This document shows, piece after piece, positions 7,322 to 17,068 of a stretch of DNA of 64,000 bases. Source of the DNA: Buchnera aphidicola (Nurudea yanoniella). GTDB lineage: Bacteria; Pseudomonadota; Gammaproteobacteria; Enterobacterales; Enterobacteriaceae. The position numbers and the translations under genes are program-made. The DNA is taken from the NCBI GenBank assembly GCA_039829995.1, contig CP140036.1, positions 124,001-188,000 of the forward strand, read 5' to 3'. Each line of letters begins with the position of its first letter. The first letter of the stretch is position 1. The notes under the pieces were generated by a model, which saw only the letters and a list, made by a program, of their open reading frames with translations, was not told the DNA's origin and searched no databases.

Positions 7322-9178
7322 ATGTTGATGCGGCGTTCTATAATTAAATTATTCATAATAGTAGTTATATTATTATTTGCAATAATTTATGCATCTCCTA
7401 ATTTATATCAAAATACTTTGTCAATATATGTCAGTTGTAAAGAAAAAAAAGATATGTTTGATAAACATATGTTAAAAATTTTTAGTGTTCTTCAACATGA
7501 AAAGATTAAATATACTTCTTTTCAAAAACATGAAAAAGATGTAATTTTATTTTTTGATGAAAAATTCGAACAATTAAAAGCATATGAAAAATTAAAAAAG
7601 ATATTTTCAAAAAATAAAAATACAGTTTTTTTTGATCTTCGTTCTTATTATCCAAGTATTTTTAAAATTTTTCATGCTAAACCTGCAAACTTAGGATTAG
7701 ATTTAAAAGGTGGTACTCATTTATTGTTAAAGGTTAATTTTAATCACGTTTTGCAGATGTATCAAAAAAATGCAATCAAATATTTTTCGGATTATAGTTT
7801 TAAACATAATTACAAAGATTTTAGAATTAAAGAAATTTCAAATTATGGAGTTCAATTTAATTCTGAGAAATATTTTTTATTAGATCAGATACAGCGCGAA
7901 ATTAATTTAAATTATTCTAATTTCTTATATAATAGAAAATCTAATAATACGTTATGTGTACATTTTACTAAAAAATATATAAAGTCTATAATGCAGTTGT
8001 CTATAGATAAAAATATATATATATTAAAAAATCGTATACATCAATTAGGTTTTGGAGAACCTATTGTACAACAACAAAATTTTGATTCTATTATTATAGA
8101 ATTACCTGGTTTTGGAAATAATATGAAAGTTAAAGAAATTCTTAGTGCTAATACAATGATAGAATTTCATTTAGTCAATAATAATTATGATAATATCTTT
8201 AATTTAAAGAAGTCAAAAAATTTTCCAAAAAATTCTAAATTATATTGGGTTGATGCTAATAGTCCGATTTTATTGTATAAATCTGCGTTTATTACTGGAG
8301 AACATATTATAGATTCTAATTATTTAACAAATGATTTAAATCAAATTGAAGTAAATGTCACATTAAATCGTGTTGGTGGAAATATTATGTCTAATGTTAC
8401 TCAGAAAAATATAGGAGAATATATAGCTATACTTTTTCTAGAATATATTGATTCTAATACTCAATCACATAATAAATATAACAATTTAAAACTTAAGGAA
8501 AGTATACTCAATATTGCTAAAATTGATTCTATATTAGATAATTCATTTAGAATTATTGGAATAAAAGATATATCTGAAGCAAAAAAATTATCTATTTTAT
8601 TGAAAACTGGATCGTTTTCTTCTCCTGTAAAAATTATTGAAGAAACTGTTATCGGACCTTCTATCGGAAAAAATAATATAAAAAATGGAATGTTAAGTTG
8701 TATTATAAGTATTTTACTTTGTATATTAATGATGATTATAAGATATAAAAGATTTGGTATAATTGCTTCTATTGCTTTAATTTCGAATTTATTATTAATA
8801 ATAGCAATAATTTCTGTATTACCAGGGATAGTTTTAACCATGCCTGGAATATCTAGCATATTACTGATGCTAGCATTTTCTATTGATTCGAATGTATTAA
8901 TTAATGAACGTATAAAAGAAGAAATAAATAATAATGTATATATTCGAGAAGCAGTGAATAAAGGATATATAAGAGCATATCGTAGTATATTTGATGCTAA
9001 TGTAACTATGTTAATTATATCTATAGTTTTATATATTATTGGAACTGACATTATAAAAAACTTTGCAATTATTACAATAATTGGAATTTTTACATCACTT
9101 TTTAGCGCGTTGTTTATTACATATACTATAATTCAAGTATTTTATCATAAAAAAAACATTCATAAGTTATTTATGTAA
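7322..9178 (+). CDS. secD: Protein translocase subunit SecD
   Basis: With SecF forms the inner-membrane complex that uses proton motive force to pull secreted proteins through SecYEG. I chose the ATG at 7322 because MLMRRSIIKLF to PNLY aligns with E. coli SecD residue for residue and AAAAGG lies 13 bases upstream; an in-frame ATG at 7289 would add 11 residues. The product is 618 residues (E. coli 615): one N-terminal membrane segment, a large periplasmic P1 domain (GLDLKGGTHLLLKV, LPGFGNN), then five membrane segments with FSIDSNVLINERIKEE, including the TM4 aspartate needed for proton coupling. It lies in the operon position after the yajC remnant and 10 bases before secF. Confidence 0.97.
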   Translation: MLMRRSIIKLFIIVVILLFAIIYASPNLYQNTLSIYVSCKEKKDMFDKHMLKIFSVLQHEKIKYTSFQKHEKDVILFFDEKFEQLKAYEKLKKIFSKNKNTVFFDLRSYYPSIFKIFHAKPANLGLDLKGGTHLLLKVNFNHVLQMYQKNAIKYFSDYSFKHNYKDFRIKEISNYGVQFNSEKYFLLDQIQREINLNYSNFLYNRKSNNTLCVHFTKKYIKSIMQLSIDKNIYILKNRIHQLGFGEPIVQQQNFDSIIIELPGFGNNMKVKEILSANTMIEFHLVNNNYDNIFNLKKSKNFPKNSKLYWVDANSPILLYKSAFITGEHIIDSNYLTNDLNQIEVNVTLNRVGGNIMSNVTQKNIGEYIAILFLEYIDSNTQSHNKYNNLKLKESILNIAKIDSILDNSFRIIGIKDISEAKKLSILLKTGSFSSPVKIIEETVIGPSIGKNNIKNGMLSCIISILLCILMMIIRYKRFGIIASIALISNLLLIIAIISVLPGIVLTMPGISSILLMLAFSIDSNVLINERIKEEINNNVYIREAVNKGYIRAYRSIFDANVTMLIISIVLYIIGTDIIKNFAIITIIGIFTSLFSALFITYTIIQVFYHKKNIHKLFM

Positions 9179-9188
9179 AGGTTAACTC

Positions 9189-10109
9189 GTGTCTTATTCA
9201 TATCATTTAAAAATATTGAAAAAAGAAATTTTAATATATAATTTTATGTATTGGAAAAACTTTTCATTTATTTTATCAATATTTTTTTTATTTTTTTCTG
9301 TTTTTAGTATTGGATTTTTTGGATTTACTTGGAGTATTGACTTTACAGGGGGATCTATTTTTCAAATTCATTTTGAAAAATTAATAGAAATTTATAATGT
9401 TTCAGATATGTTAAATAGTATTGGATTATATAACAGTAAATCTAGCTATTTTGGAGGAATACATAACATTATTATACGTTTTCCACATTTCTCAAATATT
9501 TCTATAGAAGATTTATCACATAAAATTTTAATTTTTTTTAATGAAAATTTAAAAAATCAATGTGAAATTATTTCTTCTGAATATATTGGATCAAGTATTG
9601 ACAATAATTTATTAATTTTTTTCTTTTTAGCTTTGTTTTTTTCTATTTTATGTACTTCTTTTTATATTTTTTTAAGATTTTCATGGTATTTATCTATTGG
9701 AATTATATTATCTTTATTTCATGACATTTTATTAATATTAGGGTGTATTTCTTTTTTACATATTGAAATTAGTCCAATTATTGTAGTATCTTTACTTTCT
9801 ATTATAGGATATTCGATTAATGACAGTATTGTAATTTCAGATCGTATTCGTGAAAATATTAAAAAATTTAAATATTTGTCTTTTTTTAATATTTTGAATT
9901 TATCTTTGACTCAAATATATGCTAGAACAATAATGACTTCAGCTACTACGTTCTCAGTAGCAGCGATATCGTATTATTTTGGTAATGAAATGATAAAAAA
10001 CTTTTCTCTTACAATGATGATTGGTATATTTTTAGGAACATTATCTTCTATTTATGTTTCTTCGTCATTATCATTTCAATTATATAAAAAGTTAAAAATC
10101 ATGAAATAA
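9189..10109 (+). CDS. secF: Protein translocase subunit SecF
   Basis: Partner of SecD in the export-assisting membrane complex. It starts at GTG 10 bases after secD, with AAAGG just before; the first in-frame ATG is 20 codons downstream, inside the conserved region. 306 residues (E. coli 323). One N-terminal membrane segment, GFTWSIDFTGGSIFQI at the start of the periplasmic domain, then five membrane segments with GYSINDSIVISDRIRENI, which carries the conserved Asp and Arg of TM4. Its stop is one base from the convergent glyS stop. Confidence 0.97.
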   Translation: MSYSYHLKILKKEILIYNFMYWKNFSFILSIFFLFFSVFSIGFFGFTWSIDFTGGSIFQIHFEKLIEIYNVSDMLNSIGLYNSKSSYFGGIHNIIIRFPHFSNISIEDLSHKILIFFNENLKNQCEIISSEYIGSSIDNNLLIFFFLALFFSILCTSFYIFLRFSWYLSIGIILSLFHDILLILGCISFLHIEISPIIVVSLLSIIGYSINDSIVISDRIRENIKKFKYLSFFNILNLSLTQIYARTIMTSATTFSVAAISYYFGNEMIKNFSLTMMIGIFLGTLSSIYVSSSLSFQLYKKLKIMK

Positions 10110-10110
10110 T

Positions 10111-12186
10111 TTAATATAGCAATGTAAAATCAATAGTTAAAACAAATAGATCTGTGATTTTTTTTAAAATAGTTAATCTATTTTTTTTTATTAAACAATT
10201 TTCGTCTTGTATTCTAACGTTTTCAAAAAAATTTGAAATTGGTTTATTAAAATTTTTTAGTTCAAAAAATACAGATATATAATCTTTTTTTAAATAAAAA
10301 TATGATACTTTTTTTTGTATATTTTGCAATAATATAACTATATTTTTTTCTTCGGGGGTTTTTAAAAGTTTAGAATTTATTTCGTTATATAAAGATATTT
10401 TTTTAGATGACTGTAATATTTTATAAATTCTTTTGTAGGTTGTGATTAGTGGTTGTAAAATGTTTAAATTTTGAATTTTTGAAACAGCACGTATACGTAT
10501 ATCTATGTCTATTAAGTATGTAATGTCTTTTTCTAAAACAGATTTTATTATGTTAGTATTATATTTTTTTTTAATATAAATAAAATATATTTTTTCTAAA
10601 ATGAATTTTTTCAAGTTTTCTAATATAATATTTTTATCTTTTATCTTTTCATATGTATTTAGTGATTTTTTTAATAATTTTAATATATCAATAGAAATTT
10701 TTCTTTTTAAAATAATTTGTATAATTCCAATAGCTAATCTCCGTAATGAAAATGGATCTTTATTTTTAGAAATTAAATTTTTTCCAATTATAAATAAACC
10801 TACTAAAGTATCAATTTTATCAGTTAATGCTAGAGAAAATGAAATAGGATTAAGTGGTATCATATCTTTAGAAAATCTAGGTAAGTAGTGTTCTTTTATA
10901 GCTAGTGCAATATTTTTTGGTTCATTATTTTTTAGTGCATAATACATACCGATAATTCCTTGCATTTCAGGAAATTCAAATACCATATTAGTTACTAAAT
11001 CACATTTACATAATTGTACTGCGCGTATGCAATCTTCGAAATTTGCTTGAGTAAATTCTATTATCCAAGATATCAATTTTTCCATTCGTTTTATTTTTTC
11101 GAAAATAGATCCTAAAGAACTTTGAAAAATAATATTTTTTAATAGAGGTTGATACTCATTAAGAGGGTTTTTTTGATCTTTTTTAAAAAAAAATTGTGCA
11201 TCAAAAAGTTGAGAATTTAATATATATTCATTTCTAATTATAATATTTTCAGAATCTTTTGTCATAACGTTTGCTATAATAATAAAATTATTAGTAATTT
11301 TTTTGCTATCTATATTGTATATAGAAAAACATTTTTGTTGATTTTCTATAATATATGTTAGAATTTCATTGGGAAGATCAAGAAATTTTTTTTTAAATGT
11401 ACCTAAGAGAACGACAGGCCATTCTACTAATGAAGTAATTTCTTCTAATAATGATTGTTTTATTTTTAAATATCCTTTAATGTTTTGAGCCATTTTTTTT
11501 GATTCTGCTATAATTACATTTTTTCGTTCATTATGATCTGCAATTATTCTTCCAAAGTTTAGTAATATTTTTGGATATTCTTGAGCATGAAGAAGATTAA
11601 TATTTTTATTTTTCGTAAAAATATTCCAAAAAATTAGTCTATTAGTTTTTAGTCCTAGTACTGTTCCTTTTATAATTTCATTATCAAGAAGCATTACTAT
11701 GTTGCGAATAGGTCGAGAAAATTGTATATTTTCTATATTCCATTTCATAAAAGTAGGAACAGAAATATTTTTTATAGAATTAATAGATATTTCTATTAAT
11801 TTTTTTTCAATTGTTTCATGTTTTAAATAATATTCGTAAGATAGCCATTCTTTTTGTTTTTCTATTATTCGAGATGTTTGATTTATTGTAATTCCTATTT
11901 TTTTCATCCAACATTTAGTTGATTTAGTAGGATGCCCTACATTATTGAAAGCATTAGAAATTAAAGGCCCTTTATATGTTTTTTTAATTCTTTTTATGTG
12001 TGTGTTAAGTTGTTTTATTTTTATAGCTAGTCGTCTAGGTGTTGAAAAACATAATATTTTGGAAAATTGTATATAATTCTGATTTAATAAAGATATCATA
12101 TTTTTTTCAAGAGATTGAATAATGGTATGTAGTGATTTTGGAGGTAGTTCTTCAGTTCCAATTTCTAATAGAAATGTTTTTTTCAT
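10111..12186 (-). CDS. glyS: Glycyl-tRNA synthetase beta subunit
   Basis: Tetrameric (alpha2-beta2) GlyRS; the beta subunit binds tRNA-Gly, the alpha subunit holds the catalytic site. 691 residues (E. coli 689), starting KKTFLLEIGTEELPPKSL. Conserved blocks include FSTPRRLAIKI, SLVEWPVVLLG, LFDAQFFFKKDQK, CKCDLVTNMVFEFPEMQGIIGMYYA and KDPFSLRRLAIGI. It lies 48 bases downstream of glyQ and ends one base from secF on the other strand, so the two transcripts must run into each other. Confidence 0.97.
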   Translation of the reverse strand: MKKTFLLEIGTEELPPKSLHTIIQSLEKNMISLLNQNYIQFSKILCFSTPRRLAIKIKQLNTHIKRIKKTYKGPLISNAFNNVGHPTKSTKCWMKKIGITINQTSRIIEKQKEWLSYEYYLKHETIEKKLIEISINSIKNISVPTFMKWNIENIQFSRPIRNIVMLLDNEIIKGTVLGLKTNRLIFWNIFTKNKNINLLHAQEYPKILLNFGRIIADHNERKNVIIAESKKMAQNIKGYLKIKQSLLEEITSLVEWPVVLLGTFKKKFLDLPNEILTYIIENQQKCFSIYNIDSKKITNNFIIIANVMTKDSENIIIRNEYILNSQLFDAQFFFKKDQKNPLNEYQPLLKNIIFQSSLGSIFEKIKRMEKLISWIIEFTQANFEDCIRAVQLCKCDLVTNMVFEFPEMQGIIGMYYALKNNEPKNIALAIKEHYLPRFSKDMIPLNPISFSLALTDKIDTLVGLFIIGKNLISKNKDPFSLRRLAIGIIQIILKRKISIDILKLLKKSLNTYEKIKDKNIILENLKKFILEKIYFIYIKKKYNTNIIKSVLEKDITYLIDIDIRIRAVSKIQNLNILQPLITTYKRIYKILQSSKKISLYNEINSKLLKTPEEKNIVILLQNIQKKVSYFYLKKDYISVFFELKNFNKPISNFFENVRIQDENCLIKKNRLTILKKITDLFVLTIDFTLLY

Positions 12187-12234
12187 ATTTGCCTTTTTAA
12201 AAATTTTTATGACAACTAAAAGAATTTTATTTTT

Positions 12235-13098
12235 TTATGTAATATAATATTTTTCTGCAATATTCTTGATTACAGATCGAATATTTAAAATGTTTTGTTG
12301 ACGTTCAGTAGTAGAAAATGTTTTTTTTGCATCTAATAAATTAAAATAATGTATTCCATATAATGCCTGTTCATATGCTGGAAATAACAAAGGCGGATTT
12401 AAATTTGCTATTTTTTTTGCTTCTTGAATATAAATTTTAAATAAATTAGAACAAATTTCAGTATTAGAATATTCAAAATTATATATTGAATTTTCTAATT
12501 CACTTCGAAAAAATAAATCTTTGTAAGTAATATATTTTCCATTGTAGTCCCAATCGAGATCATATATGTTATTTTTGTTTTGTATATGCAAAGCTATGCG
12601 TTCTAAACCATATGTTATTTCAACAGAAATTGGATTACAGTTAATTCCACCCATTTGTTGAAAATAAGTAAATTGTGTAATTTCCATGCCATTAATTCGT
12701 ATTTCCCATCCCTGCCCACAAGCTCCTAATGTTGGATTTTCCCAGTTATCTTCTAGAAAACGTATATCATTATTTTTTAAATTTATATCTAATTTTTCTA
12801 ATGATTCTAAATATAAATTTTGAATATTTTCTGGAGCAGGTTTTATAATTACTTGAAATTGATAATAATGTTGTAATCGATTTGGATTTTTTCCGTATCT
12901 TCCATCTGATGGTCTGCGGCATGCTTGTACATATGCAATAGAAGTAGGTGTAGATCTGAGTGTTCCGAAAAATGTTTGATGATGAAAAGTTCCAGCTCCT
13001 ACAGGTATATCTAATGGTTGAATAATAGTGCAATTTTTTTTGTTCCAGTAATTTTTTAGTTTGGAAGTTATTTTATAAAGTGTTTTTATTTTTTTCAT
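12235..13098 (-). CDS. glyQ: Glycyl-tRNA synthetase alpha subunit
   Basis: Class II catalytic subunit of bacterial GlyRS. 287 residues against about 303 in E. coli; the short C-terminus loses only the variable tail. Kept motifs: [73 protein letters not shown] and [13 protein letters not shown]. The segment between GAGT and AYVQ is more diverged than the rest. First gene of glyQS; the 457-base spacer upstream should hold its promoter. Confidence 0.97.
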   Translation of the reverse strand: MKKIKTLYKITSKLKNYWNKKNCTIIQPLDIPVGAGTFHHQTFFGTLRSTPTSIAYVQACRRPSDGRYGKNPNRLQHYYQFQVIIKPAPENIQNLYLESLEKLDINLKNNDIRFLEDNWENPTLGACGQGWEIRINGMEITQFTYFQQMGGINCNPISVEITYGLERIALHIQNKNNIYDLDWDYNGKYITYKDLFFRSELENSIYNFEYSNTEICSNLFKIYIQEAKKIANLNPPLLFPAYEQALYGIHYFNLLDAKKTFSTTERQQNILNIRSVIKNIAEKYYIT

Positions 13099-13555
13099 GT
13101 TTTTATTTAATTTAGTTATGCAAAAATATGGTATATTTGAAATATTTGAAATTATTTTAAATTCAATAGTATTATTGGTAATAATTAGAAAAAATTTTTA
13201 TAGTAATTTAATATGCTGTGTATTTTTTAATTAGGTATAGTTAAACGCAAAATAAAATAGAAATTTTATAAATATATATTTATTTTAAGTTAAAATTTTT
13301 TATTTTTAAATAATTTCAATATTTTAAATTAAGTAAAAATTTTTAAATGTATATTTTTAAATATTGTAAATTTTTATTATACTTTAAAATTAATAATATT
13401 TAGTATTTTGTTACATACAAAACTATATAGTTCTTAAGAATATTTACAAATGTTAATTAAATTTGTAAGAAAATAGTTTCTTAGATATATTTGTTCAATA
13501 TCATAGAATTTTTTCTTTACAAAAATATTATTTAATATGTTTATAAGGATGAAAA
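13099..13555. other. Divergent spacer between glyQ and nfo
   Basis: 457 AT-rich bases with no coding frame or tRNA I can support. It must carry the promoters of glyQ (-) and nfo (+), but AT richness makes individual -10 boxes meaningless by eye. Two symmetric elements stand out: TTCTTAAGAA (13431-13440) and the inverted repeat TTACAAAT/ATTTGTAA (13444-13451 and 13461-13468). Confidence 0.6.
13444..13468. repeat. 8-bp inverted repeat upstream of nfo
   Basis: TTACAAAT (13444-13451) and ATTTGTAA (13461-13468) form a perfect 8-bp inverted repeat with a 9-base loop, about 90 bases before the nfo start. There is no T-tract, so it does not look like a terminator. It could be an operator-like site or chance. 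Confidence 0.4.
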
Positions 13556-14392
13556 ATGAGATATATAGGAGCTCATGTTAGTATATTAGGTGGTTTAGAT
13601 CAAGCTGTTGTTAGAGCAAAAAATTTAGGAGCAACTGCTTTTTCTTTATTTACTAGCAATCCGGTAAGATGGATTAGAAAAAAATTAAATAAAAAACACA
13701 TAATGAATTTTAAAATTGCGTGTAAAACTTTTTCGTACTCATCAAATCAAATTTTACCTCATAGTAATTATTTAATTAATTTAGGACATCCTTGTGATGA
13801 TAAGATAAATCAATCTAGATTGTCTTTTATTGACGAAATAATAAGATGTTATAAATTAGGATTAAATTTTTTGAATTTTCATCCAGGTAGTCATTTACAT
13901 AAAATTAGTGAAATACAATGTTTAGAAAGAATTTCCAATTCAATTAATTTAGCATTAAAAAATACGCAGCATATAAAATTAATAATAGAAAACACAGCTG
14001 GTCAAGGGACAAACGTAGGTTATTCGTTTGAACATTTAAGTTTTATTATTAATAGAATTCAAAACAAAAATCGTATCGGAATTTGTTTAGATACATGTCA
14101 TATGTTTGCTTCTGGTTATGATTTACGTACGGAGTTATCATGTGAAAAAGTTTTTAAGAATTTTGATGATATTATAGGATTTAGTTATTTATATGGTATG
14201 CATTTTAATGATTCTGAATATATACTAAATAGTCGCGTAGATAGACATCAGAATTTAGGAAAAGGAAATATTGGAAAATTAGCATTTATATGGATTATGA
14301 AAAATATAAAATGTGAAAATATTCCAATTATATTAGAAACTAAAGATAAAAGTTTATGGAGGAAAGAAATAAATTGGTTAAATTCATTGTAG
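13556..14392 (+). CDS. nfo: Endonuclease IV (AP endonuclease)
   Basis: Zinc-dependent endonuclease that cuts DNA 5' to abasic sites in base-excision repair. 278 residues (E. coli 285), starting MRYIGAHVSILGGL. The TIM-barrel metal-site motifs are intact: NFHPGSH, IIENTAGQGTNVGY, CLDTCHMFASGYDL, GMHFNDSEY, SRVDRHQNLGKGNIG and ILETKD. TAAGGATG precedes the ATG. A monocistronic unit by spacing. In a genome with few repair genes this is probably a main AP endonuclease. Confidence 0.97.
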   Translation: MRYIGAHVSILGGLDQAVVRAKNLGATAFSLFTSNPVRWIRKKLNKKHIMNFKIACKTFSYSSNQILPHSNYLINLGHPCDDKINQSRLSFIDEIIRCYKLGLNFLNFHPGSHLHKISEIQCLERISNSINLALKNTQHIKLIIENTAGQGTNVGYSFEHLSFIINRIQNKNRIGICLDTCHMFASGYDLRTELSCEKVFKNFDDIIGFSYLYGMHFNDSEYILNSRVDRHQNLGKGNIGKLAFIWIMKNIKCENIPIILETKDKSLWRKEINWLNSL

Positions 14393-14527
14393 ATTTTTGT
14401 TCTTAATTTTACAAAAAGTTTATAAGAAAATAAGAAATCATAAATGTTTTAGATATAAAAAATATTATTTTTTTTTGTTTTATAGTAAAATGACGTTAAT
14501 ATGTTAAATTTTATAAACTTTAAAAAA

Positions 14528-14815
14528 ATGATAACTATAAATGCTGTTAGACGTGAAAAAAGTGGAAAAAGTTCTAGTAGACGTTTGCGTTTAAAAAATA
14601 AGTTTCCAGCTATTATGTATTGTATTGCAAAACCTAACATTTGTATAGAATTAGAAAATAATTTAATTTCTAAAATTATTTTAGATAATAAAATATATGA
14701 AAATCAATTATTATTGATAATCGATGAAATAAAATATATAGTTAAAGTAAAATCTATACAACGGCATGTTTTTAAATTGAGTATCATGCATATGGATTTT
14801 TTTTGCATAAAATAA
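14528..14815 (+). CDS. rplY: 50S ribosomal protein L25
   Basis: 5S rRNA-binding protein of the large subunit. The start at 14528 gives MITINAVRREKSGKSSSRRLR, matching E. coli [21 protein letters not shown]; an ATG 27 bases upstream is in frame but adds unrelated residues. 95 residues, as in the short (non-CTC) L25 of enterobacteria (94). It ends QRHVFKLSIMHMDFF, the usual C-terminal strand. No clear Shine-Dalgarno. No recognisable terminator in the 194 bases before the convergent yabI. Confidence 0.95.
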   Translation: MITINAVRREKSGKSSSRRLRLKNKFPAIMYCIAKPNICIELENNLISKIILDNKIYENQLLLIIDEIKYIVKVKSIQRHVFKLSIMHMDFFCIK

Positions 14816-15009
14816 TAATTTTTATGAGATGTTAGAATAAAAATGCGATTTTTTAAACTGTACAAAAATTAATTAGATATATTTACATATAACAAGTATA
14901 TTATTTTAATAAATATAAAAAGTATTAATATTAAGTATTAAATATATTTTATATAGTTTTTGAATTTTATAATTGACAATAGTATTTTTTAGAGTTTTAT
15001 TGATTAAAA

Positions 15010-15735
15010 TTAATTTTTAAAATGATACAGAACAAAAAAATTAATAATGTTCAGTATTAAACTTATAATTAGTAAAAAAGTTAAAAATTTTTTAGAAAAA
15101 ATTAAGTATTTTTTAGATATTTTATGTTGTTTGTGCTTGAAAATTTTCCATATTAATAAAAGATTTATAAAAATTAGTATAATAAATGAAATAAAAAAAA
15201 GTTTAAAACATGGATTATTTTTCCGAGAAATAGTATTTATAACTATTCCAGTGATAATTCCTGGGAAAAAATATACAGGTGGCCATAGTATACATCCAAA
15301 TGTAGTAAAAACAAAAAATTTTTTTATAGGTATGTTTAACATACCACAAACCATAGAGATTAAAGGTCTAGTAGGACCTAAAAATTTTCCTATTAATATA
15401 GTGATAGCAGTATATTTATGTAAAGTATTGGTTATTTTTTTGACAATTGTTTTATTTTTTTTTAAAAAATTGAAATTTTTTAATTTTTTTTTAAATTTCC
15501 ATCCGAAATAATATGATACTATATCTCCGGATATACAACCAATAAATCCAGCTATCCAGGCAGGATAAAAATTTAATTCTCCATTACCAATAAGAGTACC
15601 TAAGGCGGCCATAATAACTATTCCAGGTAAAAATAAACCGACTAAAGCGAGAGATTCTAAAAATGCTACTATTGTTATAATTGGTAATGAATAAAAAATG
15701 GATTTTTGTATTAAGTATAAAAACCAGTATTCCAT
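15010..15735 (-). CDS. yabI: DedA-family inner membrane protein YabI
   Basis: Member of the DedA membrane family, linked to undecaprenyl-phosphate or phospholipid translocation and membrane homeostasis. 241 residues (E. coli YabI 254), close throughout the first 165 residues: FLESLALVGLFLPG with the conserved Glu, ISGDIVSYYFGW with the conserved Asp, FLKKNK, and GPTRPLISMVCGML. The usual Gly-Arg before GPTRP is Gly-Lys here. About five hydrophobic segments plus a C-terminal one. It stands alone on the minus strand. The substrate is not shown by sequence. Confidence 0.9.
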   Translation of the reverse strand: MEYWFLYLIQKSIFYSLPIITIVAFLESLALVGLFLPGIVIMAALGTLIGNGELNFYPAWIAGFIGCISGDIVSYYFGWKFKKKLKNFNFLKKNKTIVKKITNTLHKYTAITILIGKFLGPTRPLISMVCGMLNIPIKKFFVFTTFGCILWPPVYFFPGIITGIVINTISRKNNPCFKLFFISFIILIFINLLLIWKIFKHKQHKISKKYLIFSKKFLTFLLIISLILNIINFFVLYHFKN

Positions 15736-16199
15736 ATTTTCTCATTTTTGTATTTATAAAATTTTCATTTATAATAGTATTAATTAAGATACAAATAATG
15801 TTTAAATGTATTTAAATAATTTTATTTAAATTTTTTAAGAAATATTTATCAAAATTTGTTAATTTCAATTTAATATTGCTAATATTTTTTTTATTTAGAG
15901 TTTTATATGTAAATTTTTTATATTTTAAAAAATTTTTGTTGTATTGAAAATCAATTGTATTTATAGTATATAAAATTGTTTATAATCTCAAGAAGTATTA
16001 TTTATAATTTTTACTTGATTACTGATATTTTAGTAAGATATATTTATTTAAAAATGTAATTTAAAAAATATTAAAGCTATTTTTAAAATATATAATAAGT
16101 TTCTAAAAACTTTAAATTAAATTAATATTTAGAATTTTATTAATATGAAAATATTTTATTTTTAACAAATAAATTGTAATATTAATTAATATTAACTTT
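15736..16199. other. Divergent spacer between yabI and ksgA
   Basis: 464 very AT-rich bases with stops in all frames. E. coli has surA-pdxA before ksgA; I searched for SurA- or PdxA-like peptides by eye and found none. The only ordered element is an 18-bp palindrome abutting the ksgA start. No tRNA signature. Confidence 0.6.
16177..16194. repeat. 18-bp perfect palindrome at the ksgA start
   Basis: TAATATTAATTAATATTA is a perfect 18-base palindrome ending five bases before the ksgA ATG. It occupies the place of a Shine-Dalgarno, which is absent. In such AT-rich DNA this may be chance. Confidence 0.5.
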
Positions 16200-16997
16200 A
16201 TGACTAAATTAGAATTTGACAAGTATTTTTTAAAAAAACATTTAGGACAACATTTTTTAATAGATCAATGTGTAGTTAATAAAATTATTTCTAGCATGAA
16301 TCCTAAAAAACGAGACATAATGATAGAAATTGGGCCGGGATTAGGTGCATTAACATATGATACTTCTAAATTTCCATGTAAATTATTTTTGATAGAATAT
16401 GATAAACACTTAGCACATAAATTATTTTTATTGTATAAAAATGTTAGTAATATACAGGTTTTTTCAAAAAATGCGTTAAAGTTCAATTTTTCATGTATAA
16501 ATAGAAAAAGATATGAATCAATACGAATTTTCGGAAATTTACCATATAATATTTCAATAGAATTGTTACTATATTTTTTTAAATATAACAATATTATTTG
16601 CGATATGTACTTTATGCTTCAAAAAGAAGTAGCAAATAGATTATTAGCTGTTCCAGGAACTAAAGACTATGGAAAACTCAGTATTATTTCTCAATATTTT
16701 TGCAAAATAATACGTTTATTTGATATATTTCCTGAATCGTTCAAACCGATTCCTAAAGTTAATTCAACTTTTTTAAAATTTGTTCCCTGTAAAAATAATA
16801 AGGATATTGTTACGAACGTAAAAAATTTACAAAAGATTACTACATTAGCTTTTAGTCAACGTAGAAAAATAATAAAAAATAGTTTATCTAGTTTGTTTAA
16901 CGAAGATATTTTGATAAGTTTACATATTGATCCTAAGTTGCGTGCTGAAGATTTGTCAGTAGAACAGTATTTTATGCTTTCAAATTATATAAGTTAA
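16200..16997 (+). CDS. ksgA: 16S rRNA dimethyladenosine methyltransferase
   Basis: Dimethylates two adjacent adenosines near the 3' end of 16S rRNA using S-adenosylmethionine, a late checkpoint of small-subunit assembly. 265 residues (E. coli 273). FLKKHLGQHFL at the N-terminus, the SAM-binding IEIGPGLGALT, the catalytic NLPYNIS, and AFSQRRKIIKNSL near the C-terminus. apaG, between ksgA and apaH in E. coli, is absent; apaH follows after 71 bases. No Shine-Dalgarno is visible. Confidence 0.97.
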   Translation: MTKLEFDKYFLKKHLGQHFLIDQCVVNKIISSMNPKKRDIMIEIGPGLGALTYDTSKFPCKLFLIEYDKHLAHKLFLLYKNVSNIQVFSKNALKFNFSCINRKRYESIRIFGNLPYNISIELLLYFFKYNNIICDMYFMLQKEVANRLLAVPGTKDYGKLSIISQYFCKIIRLFDIFPESFKPIPKVNSTFLKFVPCKNNKDIVTNVKNLQKITTLAFSQRRKIIKNSLSSLFNEDILISLHIDPKLRAEDLSVEQYFMLSNYIS

Positions 16998-17068
16998 TTA
17001 TTATAGTAATAATTTTTAAGGATGTGAGTTTAAATAATTGTATAAAAAAGTATTTATAGGCAGAATAT

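Noticed and set aside
8461..9051. 196-codon open frame antisense to secD
   Set aside because: Shadow of the hydrophobic membrane region of SecD; the sense frame has clear homology.
15047..15511. 154-codon plus-strand frame opposite yabI
   Set aside because: YabI on the minus strand matches the DedA family closely; this is its mirror.
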